Positions 51,187 through 59,370 of a stretch of 64,000 nucleotides of DNA are shown one piece after another. Location: positions 124,001 to 188,000 of the forward strand of contig LVVQ01000001.1 in assembly GCA_006954405.1 (NCBI GenBank), in the 5' to 3' direction. Both the position numbers and the translations under genes were made by a program. Position 1 is the stretch's first letter. Every line of letters begins with the position of its first letter. This DNA comes from Candidatus Methanarcanum hacksteinii. Lineage in GTDB: Archaea > Thermoplasmatota > Thermoplasmata > Methanomassiliicoccales > Methanomethylophilaceae. A model generated the notes under the pieces. The model saw only the letters and a program-made list of their open reading frames with translations, was not told where the DNA came from and did no database searches.

Positions 51187-51447
51187 GTGGAGTATCTCGG
51201 TGTTGTCGAAACGGTATCTGGCGAGGGGAGATTCGTCGTGAAGGCCGAATCCACACCGAATGTCAATGATCAGATATTCAATGAGAAAGGCACGACCATC
51301 GGAATCGTGAAACGTATCTTCGGTCCGGTCGAAGGGCCCTATGTGACCGTATTATCACAGAACGGTCCAGTATCTGGGGATTTGATCGGAAAGAAAGTGT
51401 TCTTTAGGGGAGAAAGTAAACATGGTAAAGACAAGAGAAGGCACTGA
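51187..51447 (+). CDS. H/ACA ribonucleoprotein Gar1
   Basis: A protein of about 86 residues with a reductase/EF-like beta-barrel: 'YLGVVETVSGEGRFVVKAES', 'VNDQIFNEKGTTIGIVKRIFGPVEGPYVTV' in part, then a basic C terminus. It is a subunit of the archaeal pseudouridylation (H/ACA) RNP. A GTG at 51163 is possible, but GTG 51187 has GGTGGTT upstream and gives the family's usual start. It overlaps TFB, a conserved archaeal gene pair. Confidence 0.85.
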   Translation: MEYLGVVETVSGEGRFVVKAESTPNVNDQIFNEKGTTIGIVKRIFGPVEGPYVTVLSQNGPVSGDLIGKKVFFRGESKHGKDKRRH

Positions 51448-52354
51448 AGAAGTCGAGAAGTGCCCTGAGTGCGGAAGCAAACACTTAGTTCGTGACTACG
51501 AAAGAGGTGAGCTCACATGTGAGGATTGTGGATTGGTGCTTGATGACCAATTCATCGATCAAGGGCCTGAATGGAGAGCATTCGACGTAGAACAGGGCGA
51601 GAAGAGGGCACGTACCGGTGCACCTATGACATATACCATCCATGACAAGGGATTATCCACCGAGATCTCATGGAAGAACAAAGACAGTTATGGAAAGAGC
51701 ATCCCCACAAGGAACAGAGCTCAACTCTACAGGCTCAGGAAATGGCAAAGAAGGATCCGTGTCTCCAACGCTACTGAGAGGAACCTCGCATTCGCACTGT
51801 CCGAATTGGACAGGATGGCATCCGCGATGGGACTTCCTAGGAATGTCAGGGAAACGGCCGCTATGATCTACAGGAAAGCGGTCAACAAGAATCTGATCAG
51901 AGGACGTTCGATCGAAGGCGTCGTTGCCGCATCACTCTACGCAGCATGCAGGCAGTGCGGTGTCCCGAGGACACTTGATGAGGTTGCGAACTCCAGCCGC
52001 GTAGGAAGGAAGGAGATCGGAAGGACCTATCGTTTCATGACACGTGAACTCAAATTGAAACTCATGCCGACCAAACCTCAGGATTACGTACAGAGGTTCT
52101 GCTCTGAGCTCAGACTCACAGGAGAGGTGCAGAGCAAGGCGGCAGAGATACTCAAGGACGCATCCGAGAAGGAACTGACATCCGGCCGCGGTCCGACGGG
52201 TGTTGCCGCAGCGGCGATCTACATCTCATCTATCCTCTGTAACGAAAGAAGGACGCAGAGGGAGGTTGCAGATGTCGCTGGTGTGACAGAGGTCACCATC
52301 AGGAACAGATACAAGGAACTCACAGAGAAACTTGGTATCGAGATACAACTCTGA
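51422..52354 (+). CDS. Transcription initiation factor B (TFB)
   Basis: A 310-residue TFIIB homologue. The N-terminal zinc ribbon uses C14, C17, C33 and C36, followed by the B-finger/linker ('WRAFD...RARTGAPMTYTIHDKGLSTEI'). Two cyclin repeats follow, ending 'VADVAGVTEVTIRNRYKEL'. It recruits RNA polymerase to TBP-TATA complexes. All key elements are intact. It overlaps Gar1 by 26 bases and ends before a strong hairpin. Confidence 0.97.
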   Translation: MVKTREGTEEVEKCPECGSKHLVRDYERGELTCEDCGLVLDDQFIDQGPEWRAFDVEQGEKRARTGAPMTYTIHDKGLSTEISWKNKDSYGKSIPTRNRAQLYRLRKWQRRIRVSNATERNLAFALSELDRMASAMGLPRNVRETAAMIYRKAVNKNLIRGRSIEGVVAASLYAACRQCGVPRTLDEVANSSRVGRKEIGRTYRFMTRELKLKLMPTKPQDYVQRFCSELRLTGEVQSKAAEILKDASEKELTSGRGPTGVAAAAIYISSILCNERRTQREVADVAGVTEVTIRNRYKELTEKLGIEIQL

Positions 52355-52355
52355 T

Positions 52356-52385
52356 CGAGTGCCGGAAGGCACTCGGTTTCAAAAC
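52356..52385 (+). terminator. Hairpin terminator after TFB
   Basis: CGAGTGCC-GGAA-GGCACTCG is a perfect 8-bp stem with a GGAA loop (52356-52375), followed by GTTTC and a short T/A run. Confidence 0.65.
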
Positions 52386-52463
52386 TTCTTAATCACTTCT
52401 TCCATTTTTATCGACTATTGTACATGATAGATGTCATATGACAATGCATCCCTTGAACAAAAA

Positions 52464-52528
52464 TGAAAAAAGTATCAATGATTCTTGTGAAAAGTTATCA
52501 ATTATTTTTGTGAAAAAGTATCAATTAT
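52464..52528 (+). repeat. Three direct repeats upstream of the DUF4143 ATPase gene
   Basis: The core TGAAAA(A/AA)GTATCAAT, with one variant GTTATCAAT, occurs at 52464-52479, 52488-52502 and 52511-52525. The spacing is 24 and 23 bases. The last copy runs into the TATA box, so a repeat-binding regulator would act on this promoter. Confidence 0.7.
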
Positions 52529-52532
52529 ATGT
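52523..52532 (+). promoter_or_regulatory. TATA box of the DUF4143 ATPase gene
   Basis: AATTATATGT, centred 28 bases before ATG 52556. It overlaps the third direct repeat. Confidence 0.5.
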
Positions 52533-52555
52533 ACTGGTACGTCCATGATATCAAC

Positions 52556-53860
52556 ATGTCACTCAAACCTGACGGATATATGCCGAGATTGATCGAGAAG
52601 GAAATCGAAAAATCGCTGAGAGCATTCGGCGCGGTCAGTATCAATGGTCCAAAATGGTGTGGAAAGACCTGGATCGGGTTGAATATCTCCAACAGCGCAT
52701 ATATGATGGGTGACACGAACGAATATGGAACAAGTAACAAAGACCTTGCTGAAACGAACATCAATATCGCTCTAAGAGGGGCTGCCCCCCACCTCATAGA
52801 TGAATGGCAAGAGATACCTAGGATATGGGATGTCATAAGGTCCAAAATCGACAAGGACAGATTGCTAGGTCAATTCCTATTGACGGGATCATCGACGCCG
52901 AAGGATAGAAAGGCCGTCCACAGTGGTACAGGGCGCATTAAACACTTGAGTATCCGCACGATGTCACTGTATGAATCGGGTGATTCCCTTGGCAGTGTGT
53001 CCCTTTCAGACATCATGGGGTGCAAGGATATCGGGATATCCGATAACAAGACCACCATCGACACACTAATCGGATCGATCGTCAGTGGCGGTTGGCCGGG
53101 TAACATAGGCCTTACAGACGATATTAAAAAGGAAAGAGTATCTGGTTATTTGGAATCCATAATTGAGGATGCTTCGACCATGGATGGTGTTCGGAGAAAA
53201 AAGGAAGGATTGTGGTCAGTCGTCAGATCGCTTGCTCGCAACGAATCCACACTGGCGACCAATGACAGGATACACAAAGATACAGGCATCCCGATTGGAG
53301 ATGTTCCTTCCGATGAAGAGTTGAAGCCGTCCATCTCATACAATACGGTCATGGACTACCTGGGTGTCTTCGATAGACTCCATCTGATAGCGAACCAACC
53401 CGCATTCGATCCGAATATCAGATCGAGCGCTAGAGTTGGTAAAGCTATGAAAAGGCACCTTACCGACCCATCATTGGCAGTAGCCGCACTGAGAATCAGT
53501 AAAGAACGCCTGATGAATGATCTTAGAACATTCAGACTCTTGTTCGAATCGTTATGTGAGAGAGATCTACAGATCTATTCAAGAACGATCGGCGGAGAGC
53601 TATTCCACTATCGTGACAGCCATGGAAGAGAAATCGATGCAGTCATAGAGATACCTGATGGGAGATGGGGTGCGTTCGAGATCGAATTAGGATCCAATCA
53701 GATCGATGATGCCGCCGTGAAACTCATCGACATAAAGAAGAAGATGGATAACAGAGGGAATGGACCGAGCACACTATGCGTGATATGCGGTCTGGCAGAC
53801 CATGCATATCGCAGGGATGACGGTGTGTACGTCGTACCCATCACATCCCTGAGGCCATGA
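52556..53860 (+). CDS. AAA_14/DUF4143 ATPase
   Basis: A 434-residue protein of the archaeal/bacterial ATP-binding family with an AAA_14 N-terminal domain and a DUF4143 C-terminal domain. The P-loop is G-P-K-W-C-G-K-T near residue 34, Walker B-like 'HLIDEWQEIP' follows, then sensor 'LLTGSSTP'. The C-terminal 'HYRDSHGREIDAVIEIPDGRWGAFEIELG' is the nuclease-like PD-(D/E)XK-type core of DUF4143. The family is patchy and often mobile; its role is unsettled. TATA position favours ATG 52556 over 52529. Confidence 0.88.
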   Translation: MSLKPDGYMPRLIEKEIEKSLRAFGAVSINGPKWCGKTWIGLNISNSAYMMGDTNEYGTSNKDLAETNINIALRGAAPHLIDEWQEIPRIWDVIRSKIDKDRLLGQFLLTGSSTPKDRKAVHSGTGRIKHLSIRTMSLYESGDSLGSVSLSDIMGCKDIGISDNKTTIDTLIGSIVSGGWPGNIGLTDDIKKERVSGYLESIIEDASTMDGVRRKKEGLWSVVRSLARNESTLATNDRIHKDTGIPIGDVPSDEELKPSISYNTVMDYLGVFDRLHLIANQPAFDPNIRSSARVGKAMKRHLTDPSLAVAALRISKERLMNDLRTFRLLFESLCERDLQIYSRTIGGELFHYRDSHGREIDAVIEIPDGRWGAFEIELGSNQIDDAAVKLIDIKKKMDNRGNGPSTLCVICGLADHAYRRDDGVYVVPITSLRP

Positions 53861-54913
53861 TCAAGGTCTGAACCATCTGAATTCAAGGTATTCCACATCA
53901 TCTCCGACCCTGGAGAACAGGAATTCCTTCTTTACTCCGCCAGACAATCTCACTGCACGCGATATCTCCGGCCACATGGTCCTGTTCGATGCATCCACAG
54001 CGTGCATCAGATATCTCGCATGACAATCATCCGGTGAACCCTCGTACGCCCTGAAATGCGTACCATACTTGAATCCGGTCTTCACGACCAATCCTCTGGA
54101 CCTAGCATCGGAATATGCCTTCAATCTAAGATCGAACTCATCCTGTGTATCCCTTCCGAAACCTTTCAGCTCATCCAATTTCATCTTCTTCTTGGTGGAT
54201 AACGAGACGACATCCAACTGTCTCCTCTCCATCAGATAACAGGATTCTATCAATGACAACTGCATAACATTGTCTATCATCTTACCGTAGAATCCGGAAT
54301 CGCGTACGATGAGTGAATCGGATGGGTCGAAGATGAACACCCTGTCCCTGATCAAACGTCCGGTCACCTTCTGGACATCATCCTTCGGAGGTACGTTGCC
54401 GACGGGATCATGATGCATCATCTTGTAATAGACGATATCCCCCTCCTCGTCCACGACACCATAGAGGAGTGTCTTCCCCTTACCTTCGGTCTCGGATACC
54501 TCTCCAGAGAAACTGCTGATATCGAATGCTGTGCGTTCGGATACCGCTCTGACCATGTATATCGGGCGGGAATTGCTCATGGTCATACCTCTGGGGAATA
54601 CGGACATGTCGAACGTACCCGACTCCACCTTCACGACGAATCCCCTGGACCTTATGTCGCGATAGACCATGTATTTGATATCGAAATCCGAGAGGACATT
54701 GGATGCATGGTTGAACAGTTCCTCGAACTCCATCCTCTCCTTGTGGGATACGACTTCGAGTCTCTTGCTCTCGAGGAGATATGCAGCCTCCATAAGATCG
54801 AGCTCTAATCCCCCTCCTCTCATCGGATAGCCGTAGTTGCCCCTGTTGTAGAGTCTGCTGCCCTCAGCCTGGTCCTTTATGACAACGACGTCCCCCTTCA
54901 ATTCTCCAGCCAT
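53861..54913 (-). CDS. endA: tRNA-splicing endonuclease, duplicated-domain form
   Basis: A 350-residue protein containing two copies of the EndA fold. In the C-terminal copy the catalytic residues are visible: Tyr in 'HFRAYEG', His in 'DDCHARYLM' and Lys in 'SGGVKKEFLF'. In the N-terminal copy they are replaced ('SVFPRG' and 'MSNSRPIYM'), so it is structural. This is the alpha-2 homodimer type known from some euryarchaea. It cuts bulge-helix-bulge introns in tRNA. It abuts the ATPase gene on the other strand (stop next to stop). Confidence 0.93.
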   Translation of the reverse strand: MAGELKGDVVVIKDQAEGSRLYNRGNYGYPMRGGGLELDLMEAAYLLESKRLEVVSHKERMEFEELFNHASNVLSDFDIKYMVYRDIRSRGFVVKVESGTFDMSVFPRGMTMSNSRPIYMVRAVSERTAFDISSFSGEVSETEGKGKTLLYGVVDEEGDIVYYKMMHHDPVGNVPPKDDVQKVTGRLIRDRVFIFDPSDSLIVRDSGFYGKMIDNVMQLSLIESCYLMERRQLDVVSLSTKKKMKLDELKGFGRDTQDEFDLRLKAYSDARSRGLVVKTGFKYGTHFRAYEGSPDDCHARYLMHAVDASNRTMWPEISRAVRLSGGVKKEFLFSRVGDDVEYLEFRWFRP

Positions 54914-54987
54914 CGGCCATATTACAGGAATATTCTATTTATCAATTGGTACGGGCAGAAGGAGATTGTTAGTGCACACAAAGACAA

Positions 54988-54998
54988 CTATATATAGA
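54988..54998 (+). promoter_or_regulatory. TATA box of the regulator-cdc48 operon
   Basis: ACTATATATAG, predicting transcription from about 55020. Confidence 0.6.
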
Positions 54999-55019
54999 AG
55001 AACAGACTAATACGTAGTA

Positions 55020-55036
55020 GTTAACCATAAGTTAAC
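55020..55036. promoter_or_regulatory. GTTAAC repeat at the transcription start
   Basis: GTTAAC-CATAA-GTTAAC: two self-complementary hexamers separated by 5 bases, 17 bases in all, starting at the predicted transcription start. It is a likely operator for the DNA-binding protein encoded directly downstream. Confidence 0.55.
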
Positions 55037-55050
55037 AACCAAGTGATACG

Positions 55051-55665
55051 ATGATGGATTTGGATGTCCTGCTCTCAATGATCGAGAACCCGACCAGACG
55101 CAAGATACTGGAGTCTCTTGTGAAGATGCCCCGTTATCCTCTACAACTATCGAAGGAACTCGGAATAAGCCAACAGGCAGTGATGAAGAATCTATCTGTA
55201 TTGGAAAAGAACGGCATGGTAGTCAGCTATCGCGAGAGTAGTTCAATCGGACCGGAGAGGACAGTATACGAACCGAACTCGGAATTCACACTGATCGTGG
55301 ACATGAGGAGCGGGATGTTCTCTGCAAGGATGGTCGAACCGAAAGGCGAAAGGAAGGATGTGGACGTCGACAATCTCAAAGAAATGAGATCGAAGGTCAT
55401 CGACATCGACAATGAACTCGAACAATTGGAGAAGAGGTACTCGGAACTAATGAGGGAAAAGGAATCGATAATCGCATCAGTGATCTCCAAACAGGATGGA
55501 TATGCACAGAAGAGTCTCGCATACGAGATATTGGACGCGCCAAAAAAGACCGTGGAAGAACTATCCAAGGATCTCAACGCACGCACAGATGTCGTCAAAG
55601 AGATGATCGATGACATCGAGAGAAGAATGAAGGATAATAAAGAAGGTGAGAAGGATGAGCAATGA
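55051..55665 (+). CDS. ArsR-type winged-helix regulator with coiled coil
   Basis: A 204-residue protein. Residues about 5-75 are a winged helix of the ArsR type ('NPTRRKILESLVKMPRYPLQLSKELGISQQAVMKNL' in outline). The middle (residues about 105-145) is a coiled coil ('LKEMRSKVIDIDNELEQLEKRY'), and the C terminus has a second helical domain. It overlaps cdc48 by 11 bases and lies behind the GTTAAC operator, so it probably controls its own operon. The signal it senses is unknown. Confidence 0.85.
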   Translation: MMDLDVLLSMIENPTRRKILESLVKMPRYPLQLSKELGISQQAVMKNLSVLEKNGMVVSYRESSSIGPERTVYEPNSEFTLIVDMRSGMFSARMVEPKGERKDVDVDNLKEMRSKVIDIDNELEQLEKRYSELMREKESIIASVISKQDGYAQKSLAYEILDAPKKTVEELSKDLNARTDVVKEMIDDIERRMKDNKEGEKDEQ

Positions 55666-57805
55666 TAAACCGCTGAAGGTAGCGGAACTTAAACCGGGAG
55701 AGGCCGGCAAAGGTGTAGCGAGGATCGATCCTGAACTTATGGGTATCCTCGGCATCAACGTCGGTGACATAGTACAGATCAACGGTACCAAGAAGACCGT
55801 GGTAAAGGTCCTCATGGGAGGGCCGGAGGATGCCAACAGAGGGATCATCAGAATAGATGGTTCGACCAGGAGGAATGCTGGTACGGGTATCGATGAACGT
55901 GTCGGTATCAAGAAGATTGAGGCTAAGAATGCGACCAAGATAACATTCGCTCCGAGTCAGGAACTCAGACTCCAGGGTGGAGAGGATTTCCTGAGGGACA
56001 TGTTCGTCGGACGCACATTCGCAAAAGGCGATACGATCACCCTCAGCGTCATGGGTAACAAGTTCGATATGATCGTCACATCATTCACGCCATCGGCTGA
56101 TGCTGCTACGATAACGCCGAACACACAAGTCAAGATCAACGATAAACCTGCAGGAAGCAACGGAGAGATCCCGACCGTCACATACGATGATATCGGAGGT
56201 CTCGGCGATGAGGTGAAGAAGATCAGGGAGATGGTCGAACTACCACTCAGACACCCTGAACTGTTCAAGAGGCTTGGTGTCGATGCACCGAAGGGTGTGT
56301 TGCTCCATGGGCCGCCGGGAACAGGTAAGACCATGCTCGCGAAGGCTGTAGCAGGTGAGACAAGCAGCAACTTCACGTACATAGGCGGACCTGAGATCGT
56401 CAGTAAGTTCTACGGTGAATCCGAGGGTAAACTGAGGGAGATCTTCAAAGAAGCTGAAGAGAACGCTCCAAGTATCATCTTCATCGATGAGATAGATTCG
56501 ATCGCGCCTAAGCGTGATGAGGTATCCGGTGAAGAGGAAAGAAGGATCGTAGCTCAGTTGCTGGCACTGATGGATGGTCTCAAATCGAGAGGCAAGGTAG
56601 TGGTCATAGGTGCCACGAACAGGCCGAACTCCATCGATGAGGCACTGAGAAGACCAGGAAGATTCGATCGTGAGATCGAGATCAACATTCCTGATAGGAA
56701 CGGAAGGTTCGAGATCCTTCAGATCCATACCAGAGGAATGCCTCTTGCGGATGATGTGAACCTCGATGAGCTCGCTGACAGGACACATGGATACGCAGGT
56801 GCGGATATCTCTGCATTGGCGAAGGAAGCCGCCATGGCAGCTCTCAGAAGGATACTTCCTGATGTGGATCTCGAGACGGATGTCATCCCCATGGAGACAC
56901 TGAACAAGATACAGGTCAACAGGGATGATTTCTTCAGTGCTCTGAAGGAGATGCAACCTTCGACCATGAGGGAAGTGCTGATCGAGAAACCCAACGTGAA
57001 GTGGGAGGATGTCGGTGCATTGGAGGATGCGAAACAAGAACTGAAAGAAGCTGTGGAATGGCCTCTCAAGTACTCCAAGATCTTCCAGAACATGAACGCC
57101 AGGCCACCGAAGGGCATATTGCTCTACGGTCCGCCGGGAACGGGTAAGACCATGCTCGCGAAGGCTGTCGCTACGGAATCCGAAGCGAACTTCATCGCAG
57201 TGAAAGGACCTGAGTTCCTCAACAAATGGGTCGGAGAATCTGAGAAGGCTGTGAGAGAGACCTTCCGTAAGGCAAGGCAGGCATCCCCGTGTGTGATCTT
57301 CATGGATGAGATCGATTCGATCACTCCAGAGAGAGGAACAGGAAGCGACAGCAACGTCACCGAAAGGGTGATCTCACAGATGCTTACGGAGATGGATGGT
57401 CTCGAGGCTCTGAACAATGTTGTCGTGATCGCTGCGACGAACAGGCCGGACATCATGGATCCTGCGTTGCTCAGACCCGGAAGATTCGATAAGAGCATCT
57501 ACATCGGACCGCCAGATCAGGTATCGAGGGAGAAGATCTTCAAGATACACACAGCGAAGAAACCCTTGGATGCCGACGTAGATCTGAGCAAGCTCGCAGA
57601 GATGACCGAAGGATGCACTGGTGCGGATATCTCCGCGATCTGTAACGAAGCTGTCATGTGTGCAGTGAGGGAGTTGGTGAGGAACAGCAAGGATCCGAAC
57701 GCTGTGAACGCCGATGAATGCAAGGTGCACATGAAGGACTTCGAGAAAGCAGTGGAGAAATTCGGTCCGAAGGCGAGAGAGAAGCTGAAGGAATACAACC
57801 ACTGA
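55655..57805 (+). CDS. Cdc48/VCP-like AAA+ ATPase
   Basis: A 716-residue protein with an N domain (residues 1 to about 180), and two AAA+ modules. Both have perfect Walker A motifs (G-P-P-G-T-G-K-T-M-L), Walker B (I-I-F-I-D-E-I-D and V-I-F-M-D-E-I-D) and arginine fingers ('RRPGRFDREI', 'LRPGRFDKSI'). It is a hexameric unfoldase that feeds proteins to the proteasome. ATG 55655 has GGTGAG upstream. Being behind and overlapping a regulator gene is unusual and suggests controlled expression. Confidence 0.96.
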   Translation: MSNDKPLKVAELKPGEAGKGVARIDPELMGILGINVGDIVQINGTKKTVVKVLMGGPEDANRGIIRIDGSTRRNAGTGIDERVGIKKIEAKNATKITFAPSQELRLQGGEDFLRDMFVGRTFAKGDTITLSVMGNKFDMIVTSFTPSADAATITPNTQVKINDKPAGSNGEIPTVTYDDIGGLGDEVKKIREMVELPLRHPELFKRLGVDAPKGVLLHGPPGTGKTMLAKAVAGETSSNFTYIGGPEIVSKFYGESEGKLREIFKEAEENAPSIIFIDEIDSIAPKRDEVSGEEERRIVAQLLALMDGLKSRGKVVVIGATNRPNSIDEALRRPGRFDREIEINIPDRNGRFEILQIHTRGMPLADDVNLDELADRTHGYAGADISALAKEAAMAALRRILPDVDLETDVIPMETLNKIQVNRDDFFSALKEMQPSTMREVLIEKPNVKWEDVGALEDAKQELKEAVEWPLKYSKIFQNMNARPPKGILLYGPPGTGKTMLAKAVATESEANFIAVKGPEFLNKWVGESEKAVRETFRKARQASPCVIFMDEIDSITPERGTGSDSNVTERVISQMLTEMDGLEALNNVVVIAATNRPDIMDPALLRPGRFDKSIYIGPPDQVSREKIFKIHTAKKPLDADVDLSKLAEMTEGCTGADISAICNEAVMCAVRELVRNSKDPNAVNADECKVHMKDFEKAVEKFGPKAREKLKEYNH

Positions 57806-57825
57806 TCTGCCTCCATGGGTGCCGG

Positions 57826-57855
57826 ATCCCGTCATACGATCAAGTGTGACGGGAT
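57826..57855. terminator. Hairpin between cdc48 and the DUF2130 gene
   Basis: ATCCCGTCA and TGACGGGAT form a 9-bp stem with a 12-base loop. A palindrome, CCGTTGCAACGG, at 57872-57883 directly follows the DUF2130 stop on the other strand. Together they separate the convergent genes. Confidence 0.55.
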
Positions 57856-57884
57856 TCGACCCCACACAGACCCGTTGCAACGGA

Positions 57885-59159
57885 TCAGAATTCCAATTCG
57901 CCTTTCTTCTTATCGTTCAGTTCGTCGAACTTAGCGGCCATGGTGCTGTTGCCCTTGGTCAGTTTCTTTATCGTCAGATCCTGAGCCTTGTCATTGGCAA
58001 GCCTGAGGTTGTTACTGGATGACAACAGGGCCTCTTTGGTCTTCTGAAGATGGTCTATCGTCTTATCTATCTCTTCGATTGCTTTACTGAACTTCTCCGT
58101 CGCGATACGGAAGTTCCTTCCGAATTTATCTTTGAAATCATTAAGCGAATCCTCGAAACGGTTTATGTCGGTGTTCTGTTCTCTTATGAGGGTAAGCTCC
58201 TTCTTGAAACCGATGGACGTCTTGCATGCATTCCTTATCAGGGATATCATCGGTATGAACATCTGAGGCCTTATGACGTACATCTTCTCGTACTTGTGCG
58301 ACACATCCACTATCCCTTGGTTGTAATATTCACTATCTGGCTCTAACATTGAGACAAGGACTGCGTATTCGCAGTTCTTCTCTCTCCTATCCTTGTCGAG
58401 CTCTTTGAAGAAGTCCTCGTTCTTGTGTTTGGTCGCAGTCTCGTCAGCCTCGTTCTTCATCTCGAACATTATGCTGACGTATTCGATGTTCTCATCGCCC
58501 TCGCAATCGAAATCGCGGAAGATGAAGTCCCCTTTGGAACCTGTGCGTATGTCATTGTCCTTCTCGAAATATGCGTTCTGGAAACCTGTCGCCCTGAGAG
58601 AGTTGAATTGGTCCTCACAGTATCTTTCCAATGACTCCCCTATCATCTTCGTGGATTCCTTCGCCTTGAAATCCTTGTAGAATGCGACCTGTTCATCCTT
58701 AGCCCTGAGTTCAGCCTCATATCTGTCCTTGTTCCTGTTCATCTCCATGATCATTTCGGATATCTGTTGATCCTTCTCAGAGACAGCTTTTGTGACAGCA
58801 AGCTCCTTCGCTGTCTCATAACTGTTTATGGTCTCACTCAATTTTATGATCTCAGTATCCTTTTGGGTCTTGAGCTCGTTCAAAGCCAATTGTTTATCCT
58901 TCTCATATTCCAGATCGGTCGCTCTCTTCTGAGCCTCTAATTCACTGATGATCCTGTCCTTTTCTTTAAGAGCCTCTTCGAGTTTGGACTCGAAATCCTT
59001 ACGGACGAGATTTACCTCAAGATCGAGCTTCTCCTGCATCGATTTGATCTCTTTCTCGAACTGTTTGTCCCTTATCTGTTTGATGATGGGATCGAAACGT
59101 GATTCGTCTATGATTATCAGTTCACCGCAATTCGGACAACGTATCTCTTCTTCCGCCAT
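57885..59159 (-). CDS. DUF2130 protein with N-terminal zinc ribbon and coiled coil
   Basis: A 424-residue protein. A zinc-knuckle start 'CPNCGELIIIDE' is followed by about 140 residues of strongly charged coiled coil. Then comes the DUF2130 domain ('GESLERYCEDQFNSL', 'GSKGDFIFRDFD', 'IMFEMKNEAD'), whose acidic motifs look like a PD-(D/E)XK nuclease core, and a second coiled coil at the C terminus. The family is often found near restriction or recombination genes, but its function is unproven. ATG 59159 is chosen over 59165; GGAG lies upstream. Confidence 0.85.
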   Translation of the reverse strand: MAEEEIRCPNCGELIIIDESRFDPIIKQIRDKQFEKEIKSMQEKLDLEVNLVRKDFESKLEEALKEKDRIISELEAQKRATDLEYEKDKQLALNELKTQKDTEIIKLSETINSYETAKELAVTKAVSEKDQQISEMIMEMNRNKDRYEAELRAKDEQVAFYKDFKAKESTKMIGESLERYCEDQFNSLRATGFQNAYFEKDNDIRTGSKGDFIFRDFDCEGDENIEYVSIMFEMKNEADETATKHKNEDFFKELDKDRREKNCEYAVLVSMLEPDSEYYNQGIVDVSHKYEKMYVIRPQMFIPMISLIRNACKTSIGFKKELTLIREQNTDINRFEDSLNDFKDKFGRNFRIATEKFSKAIEEIDKTIDHLQKTKEALLSSSNNLRLANDKAQDLTIKKLTKGNSTMAAKFDELNDKKKGELEF

Positions 59160-59370
59160 TACCATTCCAACTCCTGGGATCGATTGAATATCGTATACCC
59201 TCCAGAGATCCTATCTTCTGGAAAGGGTTGTGATTCGATGTATGCTGATCTATTCGAGTTCCTCAGATTAAACACTATTCCAAAAATCGGCCAATAGCGA
59301 CAAACGACTTCCAATGAGAGATCAATCTGAGAGTGAGGATTTGTCGAAGTCGAAACAATTTACAGGGCCC

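Noticed and set aside
57820..57885. tRNA-like T-arm pattern (GGGATTCGACCCC) after cdc48
   Set aside because: No acceptor, D-arm or anticodon pairing could be drawn around it. The region is better explained by two palindromic elements between convergent genes.
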